From: Kosakonia sacchari
Lineage (GTDB): Bacteria > Pseudomonadota > Gammaproteobacteria > Enterobacterales > Enterobacteriaceae
Assembly: GCA_900109485.1 (NCBI GenBank)
Contig: FOAY01000002.1
Span: forward strand, 144,392 to 208,391
DNA length: 64,000 nucleotides
Direction of reading: 5' to 3'
Of this stretch, positions 18,909 through 27,484 are shown one piece after another. The translations under genes were made by a program, and so were the position numbers. The stretch's first letter is position 1; the number at the start of each line of letters is the position of its first letter. Below the pieces are notes generated by a model. That model saw nothing but the letters and a program-made list of their open reading frames with translations. It was not told the origin of the DNA and did no database searches.

Positions 18909-19655
18909 TTATTGTGCGGTATAACCGCCGTCAGCCATCAATACCGTTCCCGTCACGAAGCTGGCTTTCGGCGATGCAAGCCAGATAATCGCTTCGGCAA
19001 TCTCTTCCGGCTGAGCCACCCGCCCAAGTGGATGAGCGTGGCCGTAGCTGGCCAGCGTGGCGCGGCTGTCTTCCACGATGCCGGAAAGAATATTCGTTTC
19101 GACGACGCCGGGGGCGACGGCATTAACCCGGATGCCATACTCAGCAGCCTCCAGCGCCAGAACTTTCGTCAGTTGGGCAATTGCGCCTTTAGAGGCCGAG
19201 TAGGCCGCCGTGGCTTTCATGCCCACCATGCTGACCACGGACGCCACATTAACGATCGCGCCTTGCCTGCGGGGCTGCATGACCTTCAGGCTTTCCCGGC
19301 TCAGGAGAAAATACCCTCTGGCATTAATGGTCATAATGCTGTCCCACTCTTCAACGGAGGTTTCGGTTGCGAGCTTATTCAGGGTCTTGCCCGCATTGTT
19401 GATGAGAATATCCACACCGCCGAATTCTGCCTGCGCGAGAGCGACTGCGCTGATGACTTCCTCTTCCTGGCTGACATCGCAACGTTGTGTCACCACCTGA
19501 TTACGCTGTGCCAGTGCATGGACCGCCGGGTCGATATCCAGCGCCAGTACCTTCGCGTCATGGCTGACGAGAAGTTTTACGCTGGCTTTGCCAATATCCC
19601 CTGCGGCTCCCGTGACAATCGCCACTCGGTTCTTTAATCCCCAAAAATCGGCCAT
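18909..19655 (-). CDS. Short-chain dehydrogenase, FabG-like
   Basis: This 248-residue classical SDR has the cofactor motif TGAAGDIGKA near residue 15, NNAG near 88, and the catalytic set S-YSASKGA. PG-V-x-T-N follows, as in 3-oxoacyl reductase-like and sugar-alcohol dehydrogenases. I chose ATG 19655, five bases after AGGAAC; an upstream extension of 28 codons is cysteine-rich and unlike the family. It is the first gene of the two-SDR operon, divergent from the AraC regulator at 19823, which probably controls it. Confidence 0.87.
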   Translation of the reverse strand: MADFWGLKNRVAIVTGAAGDIGKASVKLLVSHDAKVLALDIDPAVHALAQRNQVVTQRCDVSQEEEVISAVALAQAEFGGVDILINNAGKTLNKLATETSVEEWDSIMTINARGYFLLSRESLKVMQPRRQGAIVNVASVVSMVGMKATAAYSASKGAIAQLTKVLALEAAEYGIRVNAVAPGVVETNILSGIVEDSRATLASYGHAHPLGRVAQPEEIAEAIIWLASPKASFVTGTVLMADGGYTAQ

Positions 19656-19822
19656 TTTTTGTTCCTCACATGCTGTGTCACGTTGTCCGCAAAAGGATAT
19701 GAGCGGCAGCGCAATGCAACAATGAAGGTTCCTGTACAAAGATTATCTTTTTCTGTCAAAATTCGGTTTGGTAACCTGCTACGGGCGGGAAAATTTATCC
19801 TTTTATATATTCAGGAGGCGCG

Positions 19823-20749
19823 GTGTCCGGAGTTTCCTCAAGCCTTATGCGAAAAATGATCCCTGCTTTGTTGGCGCTGGCGCCTGATGAAGGCTACACG
19901 CGCACCGCTATGAAGGAGATAAAACTGTTGCGGGTTAATGAGTCGATGCCCCATACGCCCGTCCTTTATGAACCGTGCATTGTTATTGTTCTGCAGGGAA
20001 AGAAAACCGGTTTGATGGGCGGACAAGAATTTACCTACGATCCCGGGCACTATCTGGTTGTCTCGGCGCCTCTGCCGTTCACCAGCCAGACGACGGCCAG
20101 CCAGCAAGAACCTCTGCTGGCGATGTCTGTATCGCTTGATGTCGCCACGATTGCCGAATTACTGATTGAAATGGGAGAAGGCGACGGAAGAGGGAATAAG
20201 AAGGCGGGGATCCTGTTTTCCACCCCGCAGGGAGAAGATCTGGCCGATACGGTTTATCGCCTGCTGATGGCGCTTTCTGATGAGGAGCAAAGCAGAATTC
20301 TGGGGCCGGGGATTCTGAAGGAACTCTATTATCGTGTACTGATTGATACTCAGGGCGCGGCAATCAGGGCGGCGCTCTCCGGAAAGGGGCATTTCCGGCA
20401 AATTGCGGGCGCTATCCGTACGATGCATACCCGGTTTATGGATCCGATTGACGTTGATATGCTGGCGAAAGAGGCCGGAATGAGCTCCCCCTCTTTTCAT
20501 CGCCATTTCCGGGCATTCACCGGTACAACGCCAAAACAGTATCTGATTTCCATCAGGCTGCACCAGGCGCGTTTTTTAATGGTGAAGCGTAATGTTACTG
20601 CCAGTGAGGCCTCTTTTCGGGTTGGCTACCTCAGTCCGACACAATTCAGCAGAGAATTTAGCCGGTTCTTTGGTTGTCCGCCGCAAAAGGAAGCTCACCG
20701 CTTACGCCATTTATTAAAAGTCAAAGCTGAATCCTACTGGCCGGAATAA
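19823..20749 (+). CDS. AraC-family regulator with AraC_N domain
   Basis: This 308-residue protein has an N-terminal AraC_N/cupin-like domain (PHTPVLYEPCIVIVLQGKK, YDPGHYLVVSAPLP). A C-terminal double helix-turn-helix follows (LAKEAGMSSPSFHRHF, ASFRVGYLSPTQFSREF). This pattern is common in regulators that govern an adjacent oxidoreductase. The GTG at 19823 follows AGGAGG by four bases; ATG at 19847 is an alternative. It is divergent from the two SDR genes and probably activates them in response to a small molecule. Confidence 0.87.
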   Translation: MSGVSSSLMRKMIPALLALAPDEGYTRTAMKEIKLLRVNESMPHTPVLYEPCIVIVLQGKKTGLMGGQEFTYDPGHYLVVSAPLPFTSQTTASQQEPLLAMSVSLDVATIAELLIEMGEGDGRGNKKAGILFSTPQGEDLADTVYRLLMALSDEEQSRILGPGILKELYYRVLIDTQGAAIRAALSGKGHFRQIAGAIRTMHTRFMDPIDVDMLAKEAGMSSPSFHRHFRAFTGTTPKQYLISIRLHQARFLMVKRNVTASEASFRVGYLSPTQFSREFSRFFGCPPQKEAHRLRHLLKVKAESYWPE

Positions 20750-20862
20750 TCCCTTTTCGGCCTCGACGTTGTGGCATTTAAAGAACGGATGGGCGCATTT
20801 CATATAGGGTAGCCGTTCTAAAACAGCGCTATACATCGCGCCGTTACGAATCCGTGTTTCAC

Positions 20863-22134
20863 TCAGAATGCGGTTTCCAGTGAATCGGTGACGCAATAAT
20901 CATCATCCACCAGGGGCAAATACCGCCATTTATCGAATGCGGTACAGGGGTGTGAAATACCGCAACCCACCCAGTCGCCGGGCTTCAACGCATCCTCTTC
21001 CGGCAGCAACAAATACGCATGCTGATCGTTTACCTCGCTGATGCGCATGCCAGAAGCCGCTCGCGGGGCGCTGCCATCGACATTTCGCACCCACAGCGGA
21101 TTTGGCAGATCTTGATCGAACGGCACATCACGGCGGCCGAAATCAATAAACGCCAGGCCAGGCTCGGGGCGCGACAACACCCGTCCCCAGATCTCCAGCG
21201 CGGCGGTGAAATGATGCGTGGCGCCGGGCTGCGCGAAAGGCGCGATACGCGCGTACAGCCCGCTGTCGTGCGCCATGTAGGCTCCGGATCGAATCAGCGG
21301 CGTCATCGGCAGCGGCAGGTTCGCGGCCGTAAAACAGGCCGAGACCACGTCAAACCATGCGCCACCGCCAGCACTGAGGATAATATGCTGGCTGGCAAAC
21401 AGTTGATGTTCGGCCAGCAGCGCCGCCGTGGCGATCAGCATCTGGCAGTAATCTTTTACCCGCTGCACACCCGCGGCATCGCGTCCGGCACCGAGCGCGC
21501 CTTCATAACCCGCCACGCCCACCAGTTGCAGGGCCGGGCTGGCGGCAATCGCGGCGGCAATCTCCAGTGCTTCGGAGGATGAGCGGCAGCCGGTACGCCC
21601 GCCGCTGACCGACATCTCCAGCAGTACCGCAATGCGGCTGTCGCCGAGATATTGCTCCAGCAGACGAACACCCTGCAACGAATCGACGTAGCAAAGGAAG
21701 CCATGGTCGGGATGCTGTTTTTGCCATTCGCCGATCCAGCGAATGCCGCCGGGATCGACCAGTTCGTTGGCGAGGAAGACGTTACGAATGCCGAACTGGC
21801 GCAACGCGCGAACCTGCGCAGGCGTCGCGGCGCTCAATCCCCAGGCACCGCCTTCCGTGACGGCGCGGCGCAGGATCGCCGGAGACATTGACGTCTTGCC
21901 GTGTGCCGCCAGCATCACGCCTTGTTCACGGCAAAAATCCGCCAGCTGACGCAGGTTATTCTCCAGCGCTGATTGCTTCATCAGCATCAGTGGGGAAAAC
22001 ACCTCAGCGCTGCTAAAGATCGGGGTGCCGTTAGCCAGCGGCTGATTGCCGGAACCGGCGACTGATTTAAAACGCGGTGCAGGCTGCTGCGCATCCAGCG
22101 CGCCGTCCGCCTGCAATGGAAAGTGAATCGACAT
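20863..22134 (-). CDS. D-serine dehydratase/D-threonine aldolase-like PLP enzyme
   Basis: This 423-residue protein has the alanine-racemase (fold III) N-terminal barrel with the PLP lysine in AHGKTSM (about residue 80). A C-terminal beta domain carries the metal-binding GISHPCTAF histidine and cysteine. This family includes metal-dependent D-serine dehydratase, D-threonine aldolase and amino-acid deaminases. It should act on a D-hydroxy amino acid. The start is the second of two adjacent ATGs, four bases after AGGAGG. It is the last gene of the ABC transporter operon, 8 bp behind the ATPase gene, which suggests the transporter imports its substrate. Confidence 0.82.
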   Translation of the reverse strand: MSIHFPLQADGALDAQQPAPRFKSVAGSGNQPLANGTPIFSSAEVFSPLMLMKQSALENNLRQLADFCREQGVMLAAHGKTSMSPAILRRAVTEGGAWGLSAATPAQVRALRQFGIRNVFLANELVDPGGIRWIGEWQKQHPDHGFLCYVDSLQGVRLLEQYLGDSRIAVLLEMSVSGGRTGCRSSSEALEIAAAIAASPALQLVGVAGYEGALGAGRDAAGVQRVKDYCQMLIATAALLAEHQLFASQHIILSAGGGAWFDVVSACFTAANLPLPMTPLIRSGAYMAHDSGLYARIAPFAQPGATHHFTAALEIWGRVLSRPEPGLAFIDFGRRDVPFDQDLPNPLWVRNVDGSAPRAASGMRISEVNDQHAYLLLPEEDALKPGDWVGCGISHPCTAFDKWRYLPLVDDDYCVTDSLETAF

Positions 22135-22145
22135 CATGCCTCCTG

Positions 22146-22883
22146 TTAGTGCTCAAGTACGCGTGATAAGAACTGCTGGGTGCGCGGGTTCTGTGGATTA
22201 ACGAAAATCTGCTCCGGCGAACCCTGCTCGGCTATCACGCCCTGATCCATAAACACCACGCGGTCTGCGGTTTTACGCGCAAAACCCATCTCGTGGGTGA
22301 CCACCACCATGGTCATCCCTTCACGCGCCAGGCTGCGCATCACCTCCATCACTTCGCCGACCAGTTCGGGATCGAGCGCTGACGTCGCTTCATCAAAAAA
22401 CATAATTTTCGGCTCCACCGCCAGCGCGCGAGCAATCGCCACACGCTGCTGCTGACCGCCGGACAACTGGGCCGGATAGTGATGCGCGCGCTCGGCCAGC
22501 CCGACACGCGCCAGCGCCGCGAGGCCGCGTTTATTGGCTTCGGCCTCGGACAGTTTCTGCGCTTTAATCAACGCCAGCGTCACGTTACCGAGCGCGGTTT
22601 TATGGGGAAACAGATTGAACTGCTGAAACACCATACCAACGTGGCCGCAGATTTCGCTGCTGCGTTTGCGGTCGTGCAGCGGCACTTCGTTAACCCAGAT
22701 TTCCCCGCCATCGGCGGTTTCCAGCCCGCTCATGATACGTAACACGGTACTTTTGCCAGAGCCGGATGCGCCAATCAGCACCAGCACTTCGCCGGGCGAA
22801 ACATCCAGGCTGATCTCTTTCAGCACCTGGGTTGAGCCAAAGGATTTAGTAATCCGGCTCAGCGTAATGGCGGATTTGCTCAT
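22146..22883 (-). CDS. Amino-acid ABC transporter ATPase, GlnQ-like
   Basis: This 245-residue polar-amino-acid transporter ATPase has Walker [10 protein letters not shown]-loop [10 protein letters not shown], signature LSGGQQQR, Walker [15 protein letters not shown] and the H-loop VTHE. It powers import through the two permeases encoded next door. The ATG at 22883 is preceded by GGAGC and overlaps the permease stop in ATGA fashion. It belongs to the PAAT family; specificity is set by the binding protein. Confidence 0.93.
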   Translation of the reverse strand: MSKSAITLSRITKSFGSTQVLKEISLDVSPGEVLVLIGASGSGKSTVLRIMSGLETADGGEIWVNEVPLHDRKRSSEICGHVGMVFQQFNLFPHKTALGNVTLALIKAQKLSEAEANKRGLAALARVGLAERAHHYPAQLSGGQQQRVAIARALAVEPKIMFFDEATSALDPELVGEVMEVMRSLAREGMTMVVVTHEMGFARKTADRVVFMDQGVIAEQGSPEQIFVNPQNPRTQQFLSRVLEH

Positions 22884-23524
22884 GATAACTGGCTCCTGGT
22901 TTGATGATGTTGAACCCAACGGGAAAGCGGAAAGCAGACAACGAAGTAGAGCAGGGCGACGAGGCCGTAAATCACCACCGGCTGGCCGATGCGATCGACA
23001 ATCGCCTGGCCCTGGTGCATCAACTCCGACATGCCGATCATGCTGACAATCGACGTATCTTTAATCAGCGAAAGATACTGGCCTACCAGCGGCGGCAGCA
23101 CGATGCCGCGCGTCTGAGGCAGGATCACGCTAAGAAACGTCTGGCGCTTCGACAGGCCGAGGATCCACGACACTTCCCACTGGCCTTTAGGCACGGCTTC
23201 AATACCGGCGCGGAAGACTTCGGCGATGTAAGCGCCCTGATAAATACTCAGGCCGAGGATACCGGCTGCGAACAGATTGATTTCATAGCCAAAGTAAGCC
23301 ACGCCGAAGTAGATAAACATCAGCGTGATCAGGACCGGCGTGCCGCGAAACAGCTCGGTATAGAACACGGCGATCTGTTTGGCGACCGGCAAACGGCTGG
23401 TGCGTAACACTGCTGCCAGTAAACCGAGCAGCGTGCTGCCGACAATAGCGGCGATGGAGAGCAGTAAAGTGACGACCAGGCCTTTTAGCAGGATTGGCAG
23501 CGAGCCGATGATAAGTTCGCTCAT
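22880..23524 (-). CDS. Amino-acid ABC transporter permease
   Basis: This 214-residue HisM/GlnP-type membrane protein has about five hydrophobic segments. Its EAA loop reads [19 protein letters not shown], which contacts the ATPase. It overlaps both neighbours by 4 bp (ATGA), so the permeases and ATPase are translationally coupled. It forms a heterodimer with the product of 23521-24255. Confidence 0.92.
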   Translation of the reverse strand: MSELIIGSLPILLKGLVVTLLLSIAAIVGSTLLGLLAAVLRTSRLPVAKQIAVFYTELFRGTPVLITLMFIYFGVAYFGYEINLFAAGILGLSIYQGAYIAEVFRAGIEAVPKGQWEVSWILGLSKRQTFLSVILPQTRGIVLPPLVGQYLSLIKDTSIVSMIGMSELMHQGQAIVDRIGQPVVIYGLVALLYFVVCFPLSRWVQHHQTRSQLS

Positions 23525-24255
23525 AGCGCATTCTCCCGTTTCACTGGGTTAATCCATTTTCTTGCCCACCGCCAGCCGGGCTTTTTTACCGGCGTTACCA
23601 GCGGCGGATGGAACATCCGGCGTCCTGCCATGTTGCCGAGCCACGAGAACAGGTTGCTCAGCACCAGATAAACCAGCGCGACAACGCTGAAGGTCTGGAT
23701 GTACAGCAGGGTACGCGCATTGATTACCGTTGCGGTACCGGTCAGCTCCGGCAGCGCGATGGCGGAGAGCAGCGACGTGCCGAGCAGTAGCTGAATCAGG
23801 TTGTTGATAATGGCGGGCCACACTGCGCGCGCGGCCTGCGGCAGCACCACGCTGAGGAAGATTTGCCGGCGCGGAATACCGAGGATATACGCCGCTTCCA
23901 GTTGGCCTTTCGCTACCGACTGAATGCCCGCGCGGAAGGTTTCCGCCAGGTAAGCACCCACGTTAATCCCCAGCGCCAGTACGCCTGCGGTAAAGGCGCT
24001 CATGGTGATACCCAGCGACGGCAGGCCAAAAAAGATAATGAAGATTTGCAGCAGCACCGGCGTGTTGCGGATGAACTCGACGTAGCAGTGGCTGAGCCAG
24101 CGTAGCGGCGCCAGCGGCGAGGATTTCGCCAGCGCGGCCAGCAGGCCGAGCGCCACCGCCAGGACAAACGCCAGCAGCGTGACCTGTAGCGTTAGCCACG
24201 CGGCTTCCAGAAAGGTGTCGGCGTAGCGCCACAGGGTTAGCCATTGATAACTCAT
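23521..24255 (-). CDS. Amino-acid ABC transporter permease
   Basis: This 244-residue HisQ/GlnP-type permease has an EAA loop, YLAETFRAGIQSVAKGQLE, and about five membrane segments. The C-terminus has an unusually long basic tail (KKPGWRWARKW). It starts at ATG 24255 after a hairpin that separates it from the binding-protein gene. It pairs with the next permease. Confidence 0.92.
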   Translation of the reverse strand: MSYQWLTLWRYADTFLEAAWLTLQVTLLAFVLAVALGLLAALAKSSPLAPLRWLSHCYVEFIRNTPVLLQIFIIFFGLPSLGITMSAFTAGVLALGINVGAYLAETFRAGIQSVAKGQLEAAYILGIPRRQIFLSVVLPQAARAVWPAIINNLIQLLLGTSLLSAIALPELTGTATVINARTLLYIQTFSVVALVYLVLSNLFSWLGNMAGRRMFHPPLVTPVKKPGWRWARKWINPVKRENAL

Positions 24256-24272
24256 GGTGTGACTCCTTCAGG

Positions 24273-24297
24273 CGGCGCAGCATCGGCGGCTGCGCCG
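24273..24297 (-). promoter_or_regulatory. Intercistronic hairpin after binding-protein gene
   Basis: CGGCGCAGC and GCTGCGCCG form a perfect 9-bp GC-rich stem with a seven-base loop, between the binding protein stop (24309) and the permease start (24255). Such hairpins in ABC operons protect the upstream mRNA and favour high binding-protein levels. There is no T tract, so full termination is unlikely. Confidence 0.65.
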
Positions 24298-24308
24298 TGG
24301 GCGAACAA

Positions 24309-25145
24309 TCAGTATTGCGGATTCAGCGGGTAGCGCGGTTTATTGCCGAACCATTTCTCATACAGCTGGGCGTTCTCGCCGGACGCGTTGATTTCAAAAA
24401 GGAATTCGTTCAGATAGTTGGTCCATACCTGGTCGCCCTGTTTCACACCGAAGGCGTTGTACTCCAGCGGCACCAGCGCTTCGTTGGTCACGGTTAGCGA
24501 CGGATCGAGTTTCGCCTGATAGGCGAGGAAGTTGTTATCTTCGATCATGGCATCCGCCTGGCCCTGTTTCACCGCCAGGATTGCCGCCTGAGATGAATCG
24601 TACTCCTGAATTTTCACGTCGATGCCGAGGTTGCGCACTTCATCGCCGTTGGTGGAACCTTTCACGGTGGCAATGGTTTTTCCGGCCATATCATGCGCGG
24701 ATTGAATACCGCTGTTTTTGCGCACCAGCATCGCTTCGCTCGCCACGACATAGGGGTTGGTGAAACCGATCTCTTTGGCGCGTTCCAGATTGCGGGTGAA
24801 GTTACAGAACACCACGTCAACTTTATTGGTTTGCAGGTTAGGGATGCGGTTGGCGCTGGTGGTGTTGACCATTTCCAGTTTGACGCCCATCTCTTTCGCC
24901 AGCGCTTTGGCCAGATCGACGTCATAACCATCCGGATTGCCGTCTTTATCGTAAAAACCAAACGGGGCAAAGCTCAGGCAGTCACCCACGCGCAGCGTGC
25001 CGCGTTGCAGGACGGTTTGCAGCGCAGACTGTGGCGCAGCACCCGCCTCTTTTTTCTCTTCGGTCGGCGTACAGCCCGCAACAGCCAGCATTACCAGCGC
25101 GCCCGCCAGTGCTTTGGCACTTAATTTCAGCGATGTTGCATTCAT
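24309..25145 (-). CDS. Amino-acid ABC transporter binding lipoprotein
   Basis: This 278-residue solute-binding protein has a lipoprotein signal: lipobox LAVAGC, with the cysteine at about residue 25. The mature part is an SBP_bac_3 domain (LRVGDCLSFAPFGFYD, GYDVDLAKALAKEMG, DAMIEDNNFLAY). It catches an amino acid and delivers it to the permeases encoded downstream. Being lipid-anchored is less common for enteric polar-amino-acid binders. The neighbouring D-amino-acid-type enzyme suggests a D-amino-acid ligand; this is inference. Confidence 0.9.
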   Translation of the reverse strand: MNATSLKLSAKALAGALVMLAVAGCTPTEEKKEAGAAPQSALQTVLQRGTLRVGDCLSFAPFGFYDKDGNPDGYDVDLAKALAKEMGVKLEMVNTTSANRIPNLQTNKVDVVFCNFTRNLERAKEIGFTNPYVVASEAMLVRKNSGIQSAHDMAGKTIATVKGSTNGDEVRNLGIDVKIQEYDSSQAAILAVKQGQADAMIEDNNFLAYQAKLDPSLTVTNEALVPLEYNAFGVKQGDQVWTNYLNEFLFEINASGENAQLYEKWFGNKPRYPLNPQY

Positions 25146-25345
25146 TTTTATGCTCTCTTTTAATGTTTAACGAGACGGCGTAATACCGTGTCATCCGTTA
25201 TAAGTCAGACGATCACCGGCGCAGCGGCAGCGCTGATTATTTCGGGATATTTTAATGAAAAAGCAAAAGCATTAATTAATAACAGGCTGTCCTGGTGTTG
25301 GCGAAGAAAGAAATAGAAACGCGCAGCCTGTTTTAACGGTTTTAA

Positions 25346-25738
25346 TTATTTACGGTCGGCGCGGAAACATTTCATATCCACTTCCACTTTGCAGTCGACC
25401 ACTAAATCCTGCACGCTACAAATACGCGCGGGTGGATTCTCACTAAATATCTCTCTGAATACTTTATTAAATGAACTGAAATAGCGCGCGTCGGTTAATA
25501 CCGCCGTCACGTGCACAACATCCTCCACGCGGTAACCTGCTTCCCGCATGATGGTGAGACAGTTGTCGAACGCCAGTTGCGTCTGTTCGATGATACCGCC
25601 TTCCACAACTTCGCCCCCGCGCATCGGTGTCTGGCCCGAGATATAGAGCCAGCCATCGGCCTCCACGGCCCGCGCGAACGGCAGTTTCTGCCCACCTGTA
25701 CCGGTGCCGCCTTCAATGCCATAACGCTTAATCGTCAT
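25346..25738 (-). CDS. RidA/YjgF-family protein
   Basis: This 130-residue protein belongs to the RidA (Rid/YER057c) family. It has GGQKLPFARAVEADGWLYISGQTP near the N-terminus and a C-terminal PPARICVQD-like strand (ENPPARICSVQDL). Archetypal RidA hydrolyses 2-aminoacrylate and other imines released by PLP dehydratases, but some subfamilies lack this activity. Its place in the same cluster as a serine-dehydratase-like enzyme fits imine disposal. It is separated from the binding-protein gene by 200 bp without a gene. Confidence 0.88.
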   Translation of the reverse strand: MTIKRYGIEGGTGTGGQKLPFARAVEADGWLYISGQTPMRGGEVVEGGIIEQTQLAFDNCLTIMREAGYRVEDVVHVTAVLTDARYFSSFNKVFREIFSENPPARICSVQDLVVDCKVEVDMKCFRADRK

Positions 25739-26142
25739 GCAACGCTGCTCCTTTTTGTTCTGAGATTACCCATTCGTACCGAGTGATAGTTGTCTGATAT
25801 ACCAGATTGCTATCTGCAATATCGGATAGAGCAAGATTTGCACAGGTTTTTTACTTTTGCAATATATCGCGAGGAATTTAATTTCTCGTGATGTCGTCGC
25901 GATCGCAAAATAAAAAAGGAATGCAGAAAATTCTTGCCTGGAAATGTTATCGCTGTCGTGGTTTAAAAAAATAACCTGCATGCAATGCGCTAAAATGAGG
26001 CCCCAAAATAGAACAAAGAAATATAAACTCTGGCAATGAAATTTTAATTAACGGGGATGGGTTAACGACGATGCTCGGTGTATGATGCTTTTCTTTTTTA
26101 CTGTCTGGCGCGACCGCCCGACTGCATCAGGAGAATTTGCTT
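25739..26142. other. Divergent control region, no gene
   Basis: About 400 bp of AT-rich DNA lie between the RidA-like gene (leftward) and the IclR-type gene (rightward). It must contain both promoters. I see no clear operator palindrome and no coding frame with family support. Confidence 0.5.
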
Positions 26143-26895
26143 ATGCCGGACGAGAAGCCATCGCGGGCGCGCGGTGTTGACCGTGTTATCGACATTTTTC
26201 GCCAGTTGCATATCGCTCGTCAGCCTATGGCGATGCGCGATCTGATCGACGCCACCGGCGCGCCGCGCTCCAGCGTCTATGAACTCGTCAACCTGCTGAG
26301 TGAGGCCGGGCTGGTTGAACTGGATGCCGACGGCGCAGTGTTCTTTGGTCGTGAAATGCACTATTACGGTGCGGACTATATGGCACATAACGACCTTATC
26401 CGCCGCTCGCATCAGTTAATGGTGGAGATAGTCGCCCGTCATGGCGAGACGGTGCAGCTCTGTATGCTGGAAGGGAATAAGTACACCGTCGTGCTGTCGG
26501 AAAGTAATGCTCACCCGTTCAAAATCACTTCTGATATCGGGGTGCGGGTACCGATTACCTGGACGGCCACTGGCCGTTTGCTGCTCAGTAATTGGTCGGA
26601 CAGCGCCATTCTCGATCTCATTCCCGAAGAGGATTACCGTCTGGCGAACGGGCAAGTCCTCGACAAGCAGGCATTCCTTGAAGATATTCATCGCGCCGGG
26701 CAGCAGGGATATTGCCTGACCGAAGGTTTGTCAGAGAGTTTTACCTGCTGTATGGCGGCGCCGATTCGTTCCCGTAGCGGGCAGGCAGTAGCCGCCATTT
26801 GCTTTATGGTGAGTCGCGATACGCCGGAGGAGCGCCGTCAGATGCTGCTGAAAGAGTTGATCGTTTCCGGGCAAAAATTATCCGACTTCATCTGA
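26143..26895 (+). CDS. IclR-family transcriptional regulator
   Basis: This 250-residue protein has an N-terminal winged helix (RGVDRVIDIFRQLHIARQPMAMRDLIDATGAPRSSVYELVNLL). A C-terminal IclR effector domain follows (AAPIRSRSGQAVAAICFMV). It should bind the divergent region and control the RidA-ABC-PLP enzyme cluster in response to a metabolite. I chose ATG 26143, nine bases after AGGAG; a TTG two codons earlier is possible. Confidence 0.88.
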   Translation: MPDEKPSRARGVDRVIDIFRQLHIARQPMAMRDLIDATGAPRSSVYELVNLLSEAGLVELDADGAVFFGREMHYYGADYMAHNDLIRRSHQLMVEIVARHGETVQLCMLEGNKYTVVLSESNAHPFKITSDIGVRVPITWTATGRLLLSNWSDSAILDLIPEEDYRLANGQVLDKQAFLEDIHRAGQQGYCLTEGLSESFTCCMAAPIRSRSGQAVAAICFMVSRDTPEERRQMLLKELIVSGQKLSDFI

Positions 26896-27484
26896 GCCTC
26901 GATTCCCTGCGATTGAACATACGCCAGGCACCTGAAACCTGGCTCACCGGGTTACACAGAAGGTGCAAGGCGTGTTGCTCTCACCGTTGAGCCGGAAAAA
27001 AACGGTCACTTTCTTGCCGGGTGGCGCTAAGGGTGTTCCGCAGAGCGTGAAGTCTTCAGGTGATTAATGATTATTTCACAATCTTCAATATAATAAGGGA
27101 TATGTTATCTGCCTGAATAAAATATTCTGGCAGATTTGAATATCACCTTTGCATTATTCAATATAAACTGTTTAATGAGTTTTTAATTCAGTACGATTAC
27201 ATACATTAGCGTTGTTCTTTGTCATTAGAATAACAAGTCTTATACTATTATTAAATGTTGCTTTTTTTTTGCGTTCTAAAGCGGCTGGACTTTTGTTAAT
27301 TAATTCAATGTGTTTATATAACAAAAATAAAATTATTTTTTCTTTTGTGATGAATGTCAAAAAAAATGAATGAAAACTCAGACAACTACCAGATCTTAAT
27401 GGCGGTTGCCTGGGTGGAGTTCCTTATTCTTCGATGATAAAGTCTGATAAGGCAAAAGATGATGGTTATCATCAAGGGGATACG
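26896..27484. other. AT-rich intergenic region upstream of PTS locus
   Basis: About 590 bp separate the IclR gene from the PRD regulator. I see no gene. A GCCAGG/CCTGGC hairpin lies near 26923-26943 without a T tract. The right half is very AT-rich and contains a CRP-like site at 27346-27361. Confidence 0.5.
27346..27361 (+). promoter_or_regulatory. CRP-like site upstream of PRD regulator
   Basis: TGTGA-N6-TCAAA matches the CRP consensus TGTGA-N6-TCACA at 9 of 10 fixed positions. It is about 125 bp upstream of the chosen start of the regulator, a sensible place for catabolite control of a sugar PTS locus. Confidence 0.5.

Noticed and set aside
18798..19637. Long plus-strand frame of about 279 codons
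   Set aside because: It is antisense to two well-supported dehydrogenase genes and has no family features; high-GC coding DNA often leaves such shadows.
26923..26943. GCCAGG/CCTGGC hairpin as IclR terminator
   Set aside because: The stem is only 6 bp with no T tract, so support is too weak to list.
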